Shown piece after piece: positions 6,517 to 13,851 of a stretch of 16,715 bases of DNA. Location: positions 1 through 16,715 of the forward strand of contig CAYYIJ010000053.1 in the NCBI GenBank assembly GCA_964471945.1, given 5' to 3'. The notes below the pieces were generated by a model. It ran no database searches, was not told where the DNA came from, and saw nothing but the letters and a program-made list of their open reading frames with translations. Source of the stretch: JASEHD01 sp964471945 (lineage in GTDB: Bacteria > Bacteroidota > Ignavibacteria > UBA10030 > SZUA-254). The position numbers and the translations under genes are program-made. Positions within the stretch are counted from its first letter, which is position 1; each line of letters starts with the position of its first letter.

Positions 6517-7812
6517 ATGAAATCCATGGTGAACCTAACAGAAAAAGATTTACCAACCCAGTGGTATAACATTATACCAGATTTACCAGAACCTTTACCA
6601 CCACCACAAGACCCGAAAGAAGGTCCATCAAGAATACAAAACTTGCCCAATCTTATGATCGGTGAATGTCTAAAACAGGAATTCTCTCAAGAAAATTGGA
6701 TAGACATTCCGGGAGGTATAATGGATTTATTTTTAAAAGCCGGAAGACCTCGGCCGCTTTTTAGAGCAACGAATCTTGAGAAGAGACTCGGAACTCCTGC
6801 AAAGTTGTATTACAAGAGTGAATTTTTCAGTCCAACTGGAAGCCATAAGGTGAACACTGCTCTTGCACAATGCTGGTATGCAAAACAGCAAGGATTCGAG
6901 CGTGTTACTACTGAGACTGGTGCAGGTCAATGGGGAACCGCACTTTCTTATGCGGCAGCAATAGCTGGTTTGAAATGTACGGTTTATTGGGTTCGTAGCG
7001 TGTATAATTGGAAGAAAGATAGATTGTATTTGATGAAACTATTCGGCGCCGAGGTTCATGCTTCACCGAGTCCGAATACTGATTTTGGTAAAACTCTTTA
7101 CTCGAAAAATCCAAACCACAATGGTTCGCTTGGAATTGCAATCTCAGAAGGATTAGAAGATTCACAGAAAGACCCGAAAGCTACTTATGCGCTTGGTTCT
7201 GTATTGAATCATGTTCTCATGCATCAAACTATAATTGGATTGGAATCGCAGAAACAATTCGAGAAATTCGATGACTATCCCGATGTTGTTATCTCGTGTC
7301 TCGGGGGTGGATCGAACTTTGGCGGATTTGCAATTCCATTTTTGGGTGATAGGTTGAAGAAAGGCAAGAAAATAAAATTCATAGCAGCACAAAGTCAGGT
7401 TGCACCGAACCTTCAAGGGAAATATGAGTACGATTTTGCTGATTACGCAGAGATGACACCGATGCTAAAGATGTGCACACTCGGACATAAAACGGATATG
7501 GAGCCGATAAAAGGTGATGGACTTCGATACCACGGCAGTTCCCCTATTTTAAGTTTGCTTAGGCACAAAGGTTATATAGATACAGTTGCGTATCCCAAAG
7601 ACGAAAAGCACGTTTTTGAAAACACAAAGATGTTCATCGAAGCTGAAGGATGGCTGCCTGCACCTGAATCTGCTTATTCAGTTTGCTGTGCGATCGATGA
7701 AGCGTTGAAGTGTAAAGAGTCCGGTGAGAAAAAAGTTATTGCGTTTAACGTCAGTGGTCATGGATTTTTGGATTTGCCCGGGTATCAATCAATTTTAGGA
7801 TTGAAGAATTGA
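6517..7812 (+). CDS. trpB: Tryptophan synthase beta chain, TrpB2 type
   Basis: This 431-residue PLP enzyme of the TrpB2 branch is longer at the N-terminus than canonical TrpB (about 395). TrpB2 proteins convert indole and serine (some probably O-phosphoserine) to tryptophan and often work without TrpA. The PLP lysine is Lys111 in GSHKVNTALAQ, the catalytic glutamate is Glu133 in TETGAGQWG, and the phosphate-binding loop is GGGSN (263-267). The N-terminal extension with PEPLPPPQDP and the GRPRPLFRA motif are typical of TrpB2. No trpA or other trp gene is adjacent: the gene sits between a palindromic element and a broken transposase. That favours indole salvage or a stand-alone role, though trpA could be elsewhere in the genome. 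Confidence 0.93.
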   Translation: MKSMVNLTEKDLPTQWYNIIPDLPEPLPPPQDPKEGPSRIQNLPNLMIGECLKQEFSQENWIDIPGGIMDLFLKAGRPRPLFRATNLEKRLGTPAKLYYKSEFFSPTGSHKVNTALAQCWYAKQQGFERVTTETGAGQWGTALSYAAAIAGLKCTVYWVRSVYNWKKDRLYLMKLFGAEVHASPSPNTDFGKTLYSKNPNHNGSLGIAISEGLEDSQKDPKATYALGSVLNHVLMHQTIIGLESQKQFEKFDDYPDVVISCLGGGSNFGGFAIPFLGDRLKKGKKIKFIAAQSQVAPNLQGKYEYDFADYAEMTPMLKMCTLGHKTDMEPIKGDGLRYHGSSPILSLLRHKGYIDTVAYPKDEKHVFENTKMFIEAEGWLPAPESAYSVCCAIDEALKCKESGEKKVIAFNVSGHGFLDLPGYQSILGLKN

Positions 7813-7870
7813 GATATTTAAACATTGCATCATTGAATCATTGTCTCGGAGAATAATATTGTAATTTCTA

Positions 7871-8421
7871 ATGATTGTTCAATCCACAAATCAGCTAATC
7901 AAGAGAAGAAAGCCGATTCGACTGAAGGAGTATGATTATTCGCTCGACGGTTCATATTTTGTCACGATTTGTACAAAGGATCGAGAAGAATTATTTGGTC
8001 AGATTATTGATGGTACGATGCAGATGAAGCGATATGGAGAGATCGTTCAATCATGTTGGATGAATTTGTGATAATGCCTAACCATGTTCATGGAATAATT
8101 GTTATTATCGATGATATTGTAGGGGCGACATCGCGTCGCCCCAATAACAACGGGGCAGGGAAACCCTGCCCCTGCAAGAAACCGACATGGTGGAATATCG
8201 TTGCGTATTTCTTATACCAATCAACAAAACGTATTAACGAGATACGAAAGACACCTGGCATATCGGTTTGGCAACGCAGTTATTACGATCATATTATTCG
8301 CAACGAAAAATCATTACAGATAATTCAGGAATATATTCACAACAATCCAATTCAGTGGGAAATAGATAAAGAGAATTCTAACCGAAAAGGTATTGATGAA
8401 TTTGATAAATGGTTAGCATAA
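7871..8421 (+). pseudogene. REP-associated tyrosine transposase (RAYT/TnpA-REP), frameshifted
   Basis: Two overlapping frames together encode one Y1-type RAYT transposase. The first (7871-8071, 66 aa) carries the N-terminal RKPIRLKEYDYSLDGSYFVT and CTKDREELFG strands and ends at SCWMNL-stop. The second (8053-8421, 122 aa) carries DEFVIMPNHVHGII, including the metal-binding His-x-His, then WQRSYYDHIIRNEK with the likely catalytic Tyr, and the C-terminal IHNNPIQWE. Intact relatives usually have about 10-15 residues (of the type DLPNHYPHC) between SCWM and LDEFV; these are missing, and the frame shifts. The joint TGTTGGATGAATTTG can be read in both frames, which suggests a deletion between short direct repeats. 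A 57-nt REP-like pair lies in the linker. The gene is probably inactive, although the second frame keeps the catalytic motifs. Confidence 0.85.
8119..8175. repeat. REP-like inverted pair (BIME-like) inside the transposase gene
   Basis: GTAG (8119-8122) starts a perfect hairpin, GGGGCGAC (8122-8129) / GTCGCCCC (8135-8142). After a 9-nt spacer comes a second perfect hairpin, GGGGCAGGG (8152-8160) / CCCTGCCCC (8164-8172), ending in CTGC, whose complement is GCAG. A GTAG-type tetranucleotide at the foot of a GC-rich hairpin is the known signature of REPs recognised by RAYT proteins. The block is exactly 57 nt and in frame, adding 19 codons (Val23 to Cys41 of the second frame) to the variable linker. 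Its G+C is far above its surroundings. Confidence 0.75.
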
Positions 8422-8505
8422 GATTCTTGAAAAGCTCGGTGATGACAATATAAACGTAGAGTGTAAAAATCTACGATTCAGAACTCATGAACAACGTGAA
8501 TCTTA
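8419..8505. repeat. Inverted repeats in the convergent spacer after the transposase
   Basis: TAAGATTC (8419-8426) and GAATCTTA (8498-8505) form an 8-bp inverted pair. Between them, CGTAGA (8455-8460) and TCTACG (8470-8475) form a 6-bp hairpin, and GATTCA/TGAATC (from 8475 to about 8502) a further stem. They lie between the transposase end and the converging PLP-enzyme gene. They could be a transcript terminator acting both ways or the right end of the mobile element; neither reading is proven. Confidence 0.3.
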
Positions 8506-8512
8506 ATTACAA

Positions 8513-9706
8513 TTATGTCCGAGCGAGCGCCTGCTTAAAATCTGCAATCAAATCCTTTATCCCTTCTACGCCGACAGAAATCCGAATCATTCCCGGTGTA
8601 ACTCCGTGCTTTGATAATTCTTCTTTACTCATGTTTACGTGCGAGGAATAGATAGGTATACAAACAAGTGTCTCAACTCCGCCAAGCGACATCGCATTAA
8701 CTGCTACTTTCAGAGAGTCGCAAACCTTAACAGCACCCTTTACGCCACCTTTCACTTCAATTGTAACCATCCCGCCGAAACCTGACATCTGTTTCTTTGC
8801 AAGTTTATGCTGTGGATGCGAAGGAAGTCCTGGATAAATTACCCGTAATACTTTAGGATGTTTCTCAAGCGCGCGTGCGAGCGCAAGTGCATTTTCGTTC
8901 TGTCGTTGAACGCGAAGCTCGAAAGTCTTTAAACTTCTATCCAACAGAAATGCTGCAAACGGGTCGGCACAACCGCCAAGATGCTTTGCAAGTTCTTTCA
9001 CTTTATGAATAAATTTTTTCGTGCCAATGACGACACCACCCATCAAATCGGCATGACCGCCGAGATATTTTGTCGAGCTTTCAACGATAACATCCACTCC
9101 GAACCTGAACGGTTGTTGGTTGAGAATTGTGGCAAATGTATTATCTATAACGATGCTTATTTTCTTTCCGAATTCCTTTTCCAATCTTCGTGTAAGTGCC
9201 ACAAGTTTTTCAATATCGACTAAACTTAGTGTCGGATTGGTTGGCGTTTCCAGATAGACAACTTTTGTCTTCGGTGTGATGAGATACGATAAATCTTCCA
9301 GCGATAAAGGATCGACATATATTACAGCGATTTTGTAATGAGGCAGAGTGTCGCGGAAAAATCTGTATGTCCCTCCATAAAGCGCGGGTGTGCTTACAAT
9401 CTCATCGCCGCTTTTGCAAAGAGTTAAAATTGTTGTCGATATTGCTGCCATTCCCGATGAAAACAACGCTGCAGCTTCTCCCTCTTCCATCAAAGCTATA
9501 CGGTCTTCAACTTCGTTAATCGTCGGATTATGGTAGCGGGTATAGACGAGCACTGTTGGATCGCCTTGAGCATAGCGGATAGCGTCCTCCGAGCTATCGA
9601 ATCGGTACGTGCTTGTTTGAAAAATCGGAAATGTTACCGGACCTTTGAACGCGTGCAGATGGTTTCCATGAATTGATTTAGTCGATAAGGAGAGTTTTGA
9701 TTTCAT
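8513..9706 (-). CDS. Cys/Met metabolism PLP-dependent enzyme, cystathionine gamma-lyase-like
   Basis: This 397-residue fold-type I PLP enzyme of the Cys/Met metabolism family (PF01053) acts in trans-sulfuration or sulfhydrylation. Lys213 in SSTKYLGGHAD is the Schiff-base lysine, Asp188 in VIDNTF binds the pyridine nitrogen, and Tyr58 (YTRYHNP) and Tyr110 (YGGTYRFF) are the conserved active-site tyrosines. The position that is Cys in methionine gamma-lyases (YGCT) is Gly here. That, with SLGGVETL, favours cystathionine gamma-lyase/gamma-synthase-type chemistry, but O-acetylhomoserine sulfhydrylase or homocysteine lyase cannot be excluded. The ATG lacks a clear Shine-Dalgarno. It follows the four-helix-bundle gene by 38 bp on the same strand. 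No met or cys genes adjoin. Confidence 0.9.
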   Translation of the reverse strand: MKSKLSLSTKSIHGNHLHAFKGPVTFPIFQTSTYRFDSSEDAIRYAQGDPTVLVYTRYHNPTINEVEDRIALMEEGEAAALFSSGMAAISTTILTLCKSGDEIVSTPALYGGTYRFFRDTLPHYKIAVIYVDPLSLEDLSYLITPKTKVVYLETPTNPTLSLVDIEKLVALTRRLEKEFGKKISIVIDNTFATILNQQPFRFGVDVIVESSTKYLGGHADLMGGVVIGTKKFIHKVKELAKHLGGCADPFAAFLLDRSLKTFELRVQRQNENALALARALEKHPKVLRVIYPGLPSHPQHKLAKKQMSGFGGMVTIEVKGGVKGAVKVCDSLKVAVNAMSLGGVETLVCIPIYSSHVNMSKEELSKHGVTPGMIRISVGVEGIKDLIADFKQALART

Positions 9707-9744
9707 GTTAATAAAGTTATTAGTTATGAGTTATGAGTTGGGGT

Positions 9745-10023
9745 TTATCTTTTGTGCTTAATTTTTGATTTAGTTGTTAAGATAATACTTTTGATGATTT
9801 TCAATATTTCTTCCGCATCATTCTTTATTGTTTGGAAGTCGCCTTGTTCTAAACGATTTGATTCTGCATTTAACGCTTCACGGATATTCGCTCCGATTGA
9901 TGTACCTGAACGCATTAATTGTTTTGAGAGAACAAATTCTTTTTTCTCTTGTAGAGAATTTGTCAGCCGAACAACCTTGACTGCAAATTTAAATGATTTT
10001 TCCTTTATGATTGATTCACTCAT
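9745..10023 (-). CDS. Four-helix-bundle protein (S23/TIGR02436-like), internally shortened
   Basis: This small 92-residue protein starts MSESIIKEKSFKFAVKVV and contains KKEFVLSKQLMRSGTSIGAN, the signature of the S23-like four-helix-bundle family. These genes are scattered in Bacteroidota and related genomes and also occur in 23S rRNA intervening sequences; their function is unclear. Usual members are about 115-125 residues. Here NIREALNAES runs almost directly into GDFQTIKNDAEEILKIIKS, whereas relatives have a roughly 25-residue helix (of the type KADFIHKLxIAxKExxETxYWxELL) in between. The frame is kept, so this looks like an in-frame loss of most of one helix, leaving a three-helix protein of doubtful stability. 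It begins 9 bp after the SDR gene stop. Confidence 0.8.
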   Translation of the reverse strand: MSESIIKEKSFKFAVKVVRLTNSLQEKKEFVLSKQLMRSGTSIGANIREALNAESNRLEQGDFQTIKNDAEEILKIIKSIILTTKSKIKHKR

Positions 10024-10032
10024 AACTGCGTT

Positions 10033-10800
10033 TTATCTTGCACACGTCTGTGCTCTTCCACCATCGATACTAAAGCTTCCGCCAGTAATCCATCCGGCAC
10101 GATCAGAAGCAAGAAAAAGTATAAGCTCAGCAACTTCTTCGGGTTTACCAACACGGCCGATAGGATGAGTGGTTTTACTATGTTCAAGAAATTTCTGGTA
10201 AACATCTTCCTGCATTCCGCTGTTTCGATGAAGATTTGTCAGAACTACTCCCGGATCAACTGCGTTAATGCGGACACCTTTTGGTCCTAACTCAAGTGCT
10301 GCACAATGTGTTAGTTGATTAACCCCCGCTTTACTTACGCAGTATGCGAGAACATTGGGAAACGCACGTACCCCAGTTACACTTGATACATTTACTATGT
10401 TTCCTTTTCTTTCTATTATGGAAGGAAGTGCTAGTTGCGTCAAACGAAATAGCGAGCGTAGATTTATGTTCATCATTTTATCCCAATTATTAAGCGTAGT
10501 ATTTTCAATCGTACCGCTGCCGATTACACCCGCAGCGTTAACAAGTACATCGATACCACCGAATTGCTTGATGGTTTGTTCGATAATACGTTTTCGATCT
10601 TCATCTTTCGTGAGATCGGCAGAAAGTATTTCATAGGAATCCGTAGCGAGCGGTGAGCACTGAGCTTTGACGGCTTTCTCGTTCCTAGCAATAAGTGAAA
10701 CTTTGGCGCCGCGTTCGATAGCCATCAATGCCGTTGCTTGCCCGATACCGCTCGATGCACCAGTAACGATTATTACTTTATTTAAAAGATCTTCTTTCAT
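10033..10800 (-). CDS. Short-chain dehydrogenase/reductase (SDR), classical
   Basis: This 255-residue classical SDR oxidoreductase is cytosolic and probably a tetramer like most of the family. The Rossmann motif TGASSGIG is at 13-20, NAAG at 88-91, and the catalytic set is Asn113 (or 111), Ser140, Tyr153 and Lys157 (AYCVSKAG). Arg39 after the second beta strand suggests NADP(H) preference. The C-terminal WITGGSFSIDGG is the usual substrate-side end. The substrate cannot be told; 3-oxoacyl-ACP reductase-like or sugar/alcohol dehydrogenase roles are both possible. The ATG is supported by AGGAG 8 nt upstream on the minus strand. The four-helix-bundle gene follows after 9 bp, so they are probably co-transcribed. 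Confidence 0.9.
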   Translation of the reverse strand: MKEDLLNKVIIVTGASSGIGQATALMAIERGAKVSLIARNEKAVKAQCSPLATDSYEILSADLTKDEDRKRIIEQTIKQFGGIDVLVNAAGVIGSGTIENTTLNNWDKMMNINLRSLFRLTQLALPSIIERKGNIVNVSSVTGVRAFPNVLAYCVSKAGVNQLTHCAALELGPKGVRINAVDPGVVLTNLHRNSGMQEDVYQKFLEHSKTTHPIGRVGKPEEVAELILFLASDRAGWITGGSFSIDGGRAQTCAR

Positions 10801-10870
10801 ATCATTAACTCCTATTCGTGAGAATATTGCTTGGATAATGATTGCAGCAGGAATAAATTACAGAAATACT

Positions 10871-10898
10871 TTGATAATTCAAACATTTTTCACATAAT
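10871..10898 (+). promoter_or_regulatory. Possible promoter of the membrane-protein gene
   Basis: In the 131-bp divergent spacer, TTGATA (10871-10876) and CATAAT (10893-10898) are spaced 16 nt and resemble -35 and -10 boxes. This would start transcription about 25 nt before the ATG at 10932. In AT-rich DNA such a match arises easily by chance. Confidence 0.3.
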
Positions 10899-10931
10899 AA
10901 GATATTCTAATAATTTTTTAACAGGGTAAAC

Positions 10932-11744
10932 ATGAAACGATCTTTTATATTCTGGATTCTTGCTTGTATAATTACTATATGTGCAGGTTTATATCAACGC
11001 CACACCGGTCCAACTTATCCGATTAATGGTAAGCTTGAGCTGAAGGGGCAAACAATTAAATACCAATTAGATAGATCTCATGCTGGAGAAAACAACCATC
11101 TTGTCACGATTGAAACAAACGATGAAACTATTGTAGGGCAGTTAGAATGGAAAAGGTATAAAACTGCTGATGAGTGGTTGAAAATACCAATGATATATCG
11201 TGAAGGAAAACTTTATGCAGAGCTGCCACATCAACCGCCAGCAGGTAAATTGGCATATCGAATAATACTACAGGATGAAAGTAAACTAATAATGTTGCCT
11301 GAGAAAAATTTTGTAATTATAAGGTTTCGTGGAGATGTTCCAGCGGCAATTCTTATCACTCACGTAGTATTGATGTTCATGGGTTTAGTAGTTTCTACAC
11401 GTGCAGGACTCGAGTATTTTTCAAAATCACACAAAATAAATTTTTTAATTATCTGGACAATAGGATTACTTACTATGGGTGGATTGGTTTTTGGACCTAT
11501 TGTACAGAAGTTTGCCTTCGGAGCATATTGGACTGGTTGGCCATTCGGTACAGATCTTACCGACAACAAAACTGCGGTCATGGTTCTTATGTGGGTAATT
11601 GCAGCAATCGCCTATAAGAGATCTAAAAATCCTATGAAGTGGGTATTAGCCGCTTGCATACTGACACTCATTGTTTATCTGATACCACACAGCCTGCTTG
11701 GCTCAGAGCTTGATTACTCGAAAATAGAAAACATAAAACAATAA
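10932..11744 (+). CDS. Unrecognised five-helix membrane protein with periplasmic domain
   Basis: I do not recognise the family. The 270-residue protein has one N-terminal membrane helix or uncleaved signal (about 5-20) and a soluble, probably beta-rich domain (about 25-132). Four membrane segments follow, near 136-156, 169-191, 213-228 and 236-252. The loop GAYWTGWPFGTDLTDNK (197-213) between helices is rich in aromatic and acidic residues and looks like a conserved functional motif. The C-terminus IPHSLLGSELDY follows the last helix. His144 in the first bundle helix and His253 at the end of the last could face each other and bind a cofactor such as heme, but this is speculation. AGGG sits 6 nt before the ATG. 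The gene lies upstream of the folding-factor cluster with about 90 bp between. Confidence 0.75.
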   Translation: MKRSFIFWILACIITICAGLYQRHTGPTYPINGKLELKGQTIKYQLDRSHAGENNHLVTIETNDETIVGQLEWKRYKTADEWLKIPMIYREGKLYAELPHQPPAGKLAYRIILQDESKLIMLPEKNFVIIRFRGDVPAAILITHVVLMFMGLVVSTRAGLEYFSKSHKINFLIIWTIGLLTMGGLVFGPIVQKFAFGAYWTGWPFGTDLTDNKTAVMVLMWVIAAIAYKRSKNPMKWVLAACILTLIVYLIPHSLLGSELDYSKIENIKQ

Positions 11745-11821
11745 TTTTGATTCTTTCAAAAATTTTACCTATTTTTATACATTAAAAAATCGTAGAATCC
11801 AACCATAATCATCTCAAATGA

Positions 11822-11826
11822 AAGGA
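11822..11826 (+). promoter_or_regulatory. Shine-Dalgarno that selects the second ATG of the PpiC-type gene
   Basis: AAGGA lies 9 nt before the ATG at 11836. It falls inside the reading frame if the earlier ATG at 11818 is used, and that earlier ATG has no Shine-Dalgarno. This favours 11836 as the true start. Confidence 0.55.
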
Positions 11827-11835
11827 TTTACAAAC

Positions 11836-13851
11836 ATGAGAATACTTGACGGGATTATCATTATTCTATCATTTTTATTAATTCTTGGGGGATGCGCTCC
11901 CAACATCGGAGATAAGGTCGTTTTAGAAGTTGGCAACAATAAAGTGACTGTCTCCGAATATGAAACCTTTTTTACCAGAAATAGTGGCGGATGGGGTGCG
12001 GCGCAGAAAAGTACGTTAGAAGAACGTGAGCGTTTTTTGGATTTGCTTACAAACTATAAGCTTAAACTCCAAGATGCTTACGACCGTAACTTAATTAATG
12101 ACTCAGATATTGTTCAGGAGCTTCGTGAATATCGGGCAAGTCTCGCTTCTACCTATTTGATTGAAAGAGAAATTACGGAACCAGGTGTCCGACAATTATA
12201 CGATCGTCGAATGGAAGAATTTCGCGCACAGCATATTTTACTTAAATTAAATCCGGATGCTACGCCAGAAGATACAACAAATGCTTATGTTAAGGCGATG
12301 GATATTATACTTCGAGCAAAAGCTGGTGAAAATTTTGATTCACTTGTAATTCTCTTCTCGGAAGATCCTTCGGCAAAATCTAATACAGGGGATCTCTATT
12401 ATTTTACGGGTGGTCAGATGGTGGGTCCGTTCGAAAATGCAGTATTTACTATGAAGAAAGGTGAAATAAGTTCTACTCCGGCACGTTCTGCATTTGGTTA
12501 TCATATAATAAAAGTAAATGATCGCCAGCCAGTACGTGGTACGATTCGGGTAAGTCATATAATGACGCGTTTTCAAGTTTCGGCAACCGATTCGGCGGAT
12601 ACAGCGGCGGCGTTATCCCGCATAAGAAATTTACATGATAGTTTGATGAAGGGTTCGGATTTTTATAAACTTGCTGTGAAATATTCTGAGGATGGCGGCA
12701 GCGCACCTCAGGGCGGTGATCTTGGATGGTTTGCGCGGCGTCGATTTGTACAGCCGTTTGACGAAATTGCATTCAAACTTAAGGTAGGTGAAATTTCCAA
12801 TATCGTTCGCACACCATTTGGATACCATATTATACGTTGTGATAGTGCAAGACCAATGCAGTCATTTTCGGAAATGCGTGATGAACTGAGAAAAACATAT
12901 CAACAGCAACGATATAACGAGGATTATCGAGGTTACATTGCCCAGTTAAAAATGGATTATCAATTTAATTTCGCTGAAAATGTTTTCGACGATTTTATTA
13001 TTCATCTTGATTCGACAAAACGTATAGGTGATAGTGCCTGGGCTGATGATGTGCCTCAAGAATTAAAGATGCGCGCAATATTCAACATTAGCGGCAGGGC
13101 AATTATGTTAGATACAGTTATTCATATTCTTGATAGTAAACCAGAGTATCGGAATATCGTACTGCGTTCAAGTGAATTAAAACCCCGCTTTAATCGTATC
13201 GCGGAAGGATTTCTTCTCGAAACAAAATCGATCGGCTTAGAGCAAAGAAATCCAAAATTTGCTTCACTTATGAAAGAATACATTGATGGTATTCTACTTT
13301 ATAAAGTAGAACAAATTGAGGTATGGAATCAAACTACCGTTTCTGACTCTACACTGAAAGATTACTATAACGAGAATTTAAACAAATTTATGTTTCCCGA
13401 ACGTGTAAACATCAGCGTACTTATGATGGAAACTGATACATCAGCTTACTTCGTATACGATTCGATCAAACAGGGAATTGATTTCGCACATTTTCTAAAT
13501 CAGTATCAAGAGGTACCTCCACCGAAATTTCCTGATGGGAGCAGGGGATTACAACCGGTTGAAACTGATGCGTTAACAAAATATGCGTCAACACTGACTG
13601 TTGGAACAATATCAGAGCCGTATCAGACGGAAGATAATATTTATGTTATTATTAAACTGAATGCAAAAGAACCCGCACGTCAGAAAACGTTTGAGGAGGC
13701 AGGAGCTGAAGTCTCGAACTCGTACCAAGAATATTTCGCAAAACAACTCGAGCGCCGGTGGCTTGACAATGTTAAATTACATCATCCAGTTAAACAATAT
13801 AAAGAAGTTCTGCCAAAAGCTTTCAGCTCGGCACCACCTGTTAATGAATAA
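11836..13851 (+). CDS. PpiC-type peptidyl-prolyl isomerase lipoprotein with two parvulin domains
   Basis: This protein of about 671 residues is exported as a lipoprotein: a hydrophobic leader ends in lipobox LGGC (Cys20 from this start). A SurA-like N-terminal helical region (about 30-125) follows. Two parvulin domains come next, about 129-225 (AQHILLKL to FGYHIIKV) and 236-334 (VSHIMTRF to FGYHIIRC), each with the SEDxxS..GGDLG/YYF core. A C-terminal region of some 330 residues includes a degenerate parvulin-like stretch (ERVNISVLMMETDTS). It should act at the envelope as a chaperone/isomerase for exported or outer-membrane proteins. The ATG at 11818 is an in-frame alternative. The stop overlaps the start of the next gene by 8 nt, so the genes are translationally coupled. 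Confidence 0.88.
   Translation: MRILDGIIIILSFLLILGGCAPNIGDKVVLEVGNNKVTVSEYETFFTRNSGGWGAAQKSTLEERERFLDLLTNYKLKLQDAYDRNLINDSDIVQELREYRASLASTYLIEREITEPGVRQLYDRRMEEFRAQHILLKLNPDATPEDTTNAYVKAMDIILRAKAGENFDSLVILFSEDPSAKSNTGDLYYFTGGQMVGPFENAVFTMKKGEISSTPARSAFGYHIIKVNDRQPVRGTIRVSHIMTRFQVSATDSADTAAALSRIRNLHDSLMKGSDFYKLAVKYSEDGGSAPQGGDLGWFARRRFVQPFDEIAFKLKVGEISNIVRTPFGYHIIRCDSARPMQSFSEMRDELRKTYQQQRYNEDYRGYIAQLKMDYQFNFAENVFDDFIIHLDSTKRIGDSAWADDVPQELKMRAIFNISGRAIMLDTVIHILDSKPEYRNIVLRSSELKPRFNRIAEGFLLETKSIGLEQRNPKFASLMKEYIDGILLYKVEQIEVWNQTTVSDSTLKDYYNENLNKFMFPERVNISVLMMETDTSAYFVYDSIKQGIDFAHFLNQYQEVPPPKFPDGSRGLQPVETDALTKYASTLTVGTISEPYQTEDNIYVIIKLNAKEPARQKTFEEAGAEVSNSYQEYFAKQLERRWLDNVKLHHPVKQYKEVLPKAFSSAPPVNE

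Noticed and set aside
9723..9736. GTTATGA repeated twice in tandem before the PLP-enzyme gene
   Set aside because: Two 7-nt copies are not enough to call a repeat or regulatory array.
9752..10168. 138-codon plus-strand frame across the four-helix-bundle and SDR genes
   Set aside because: It is antisense to two recognised genes and its sequence is low in normal protein features.
11745..11761. TTTTGA/TCAAAA stem after the membrane-protein gene as a terminator
   Set aside because: Only six weak AT pairs, one G-C, and no clear T-run; too easily formed by chance in this AT-rich DNA.
13661..13843. Upstream extension of the SurA-like lipoprotein
   Set aside because: The 61 extra residues are Arg/Lys/Asn-rich out-of-frame reading of the previous gene; the lipoprotein signal begins at 13844.
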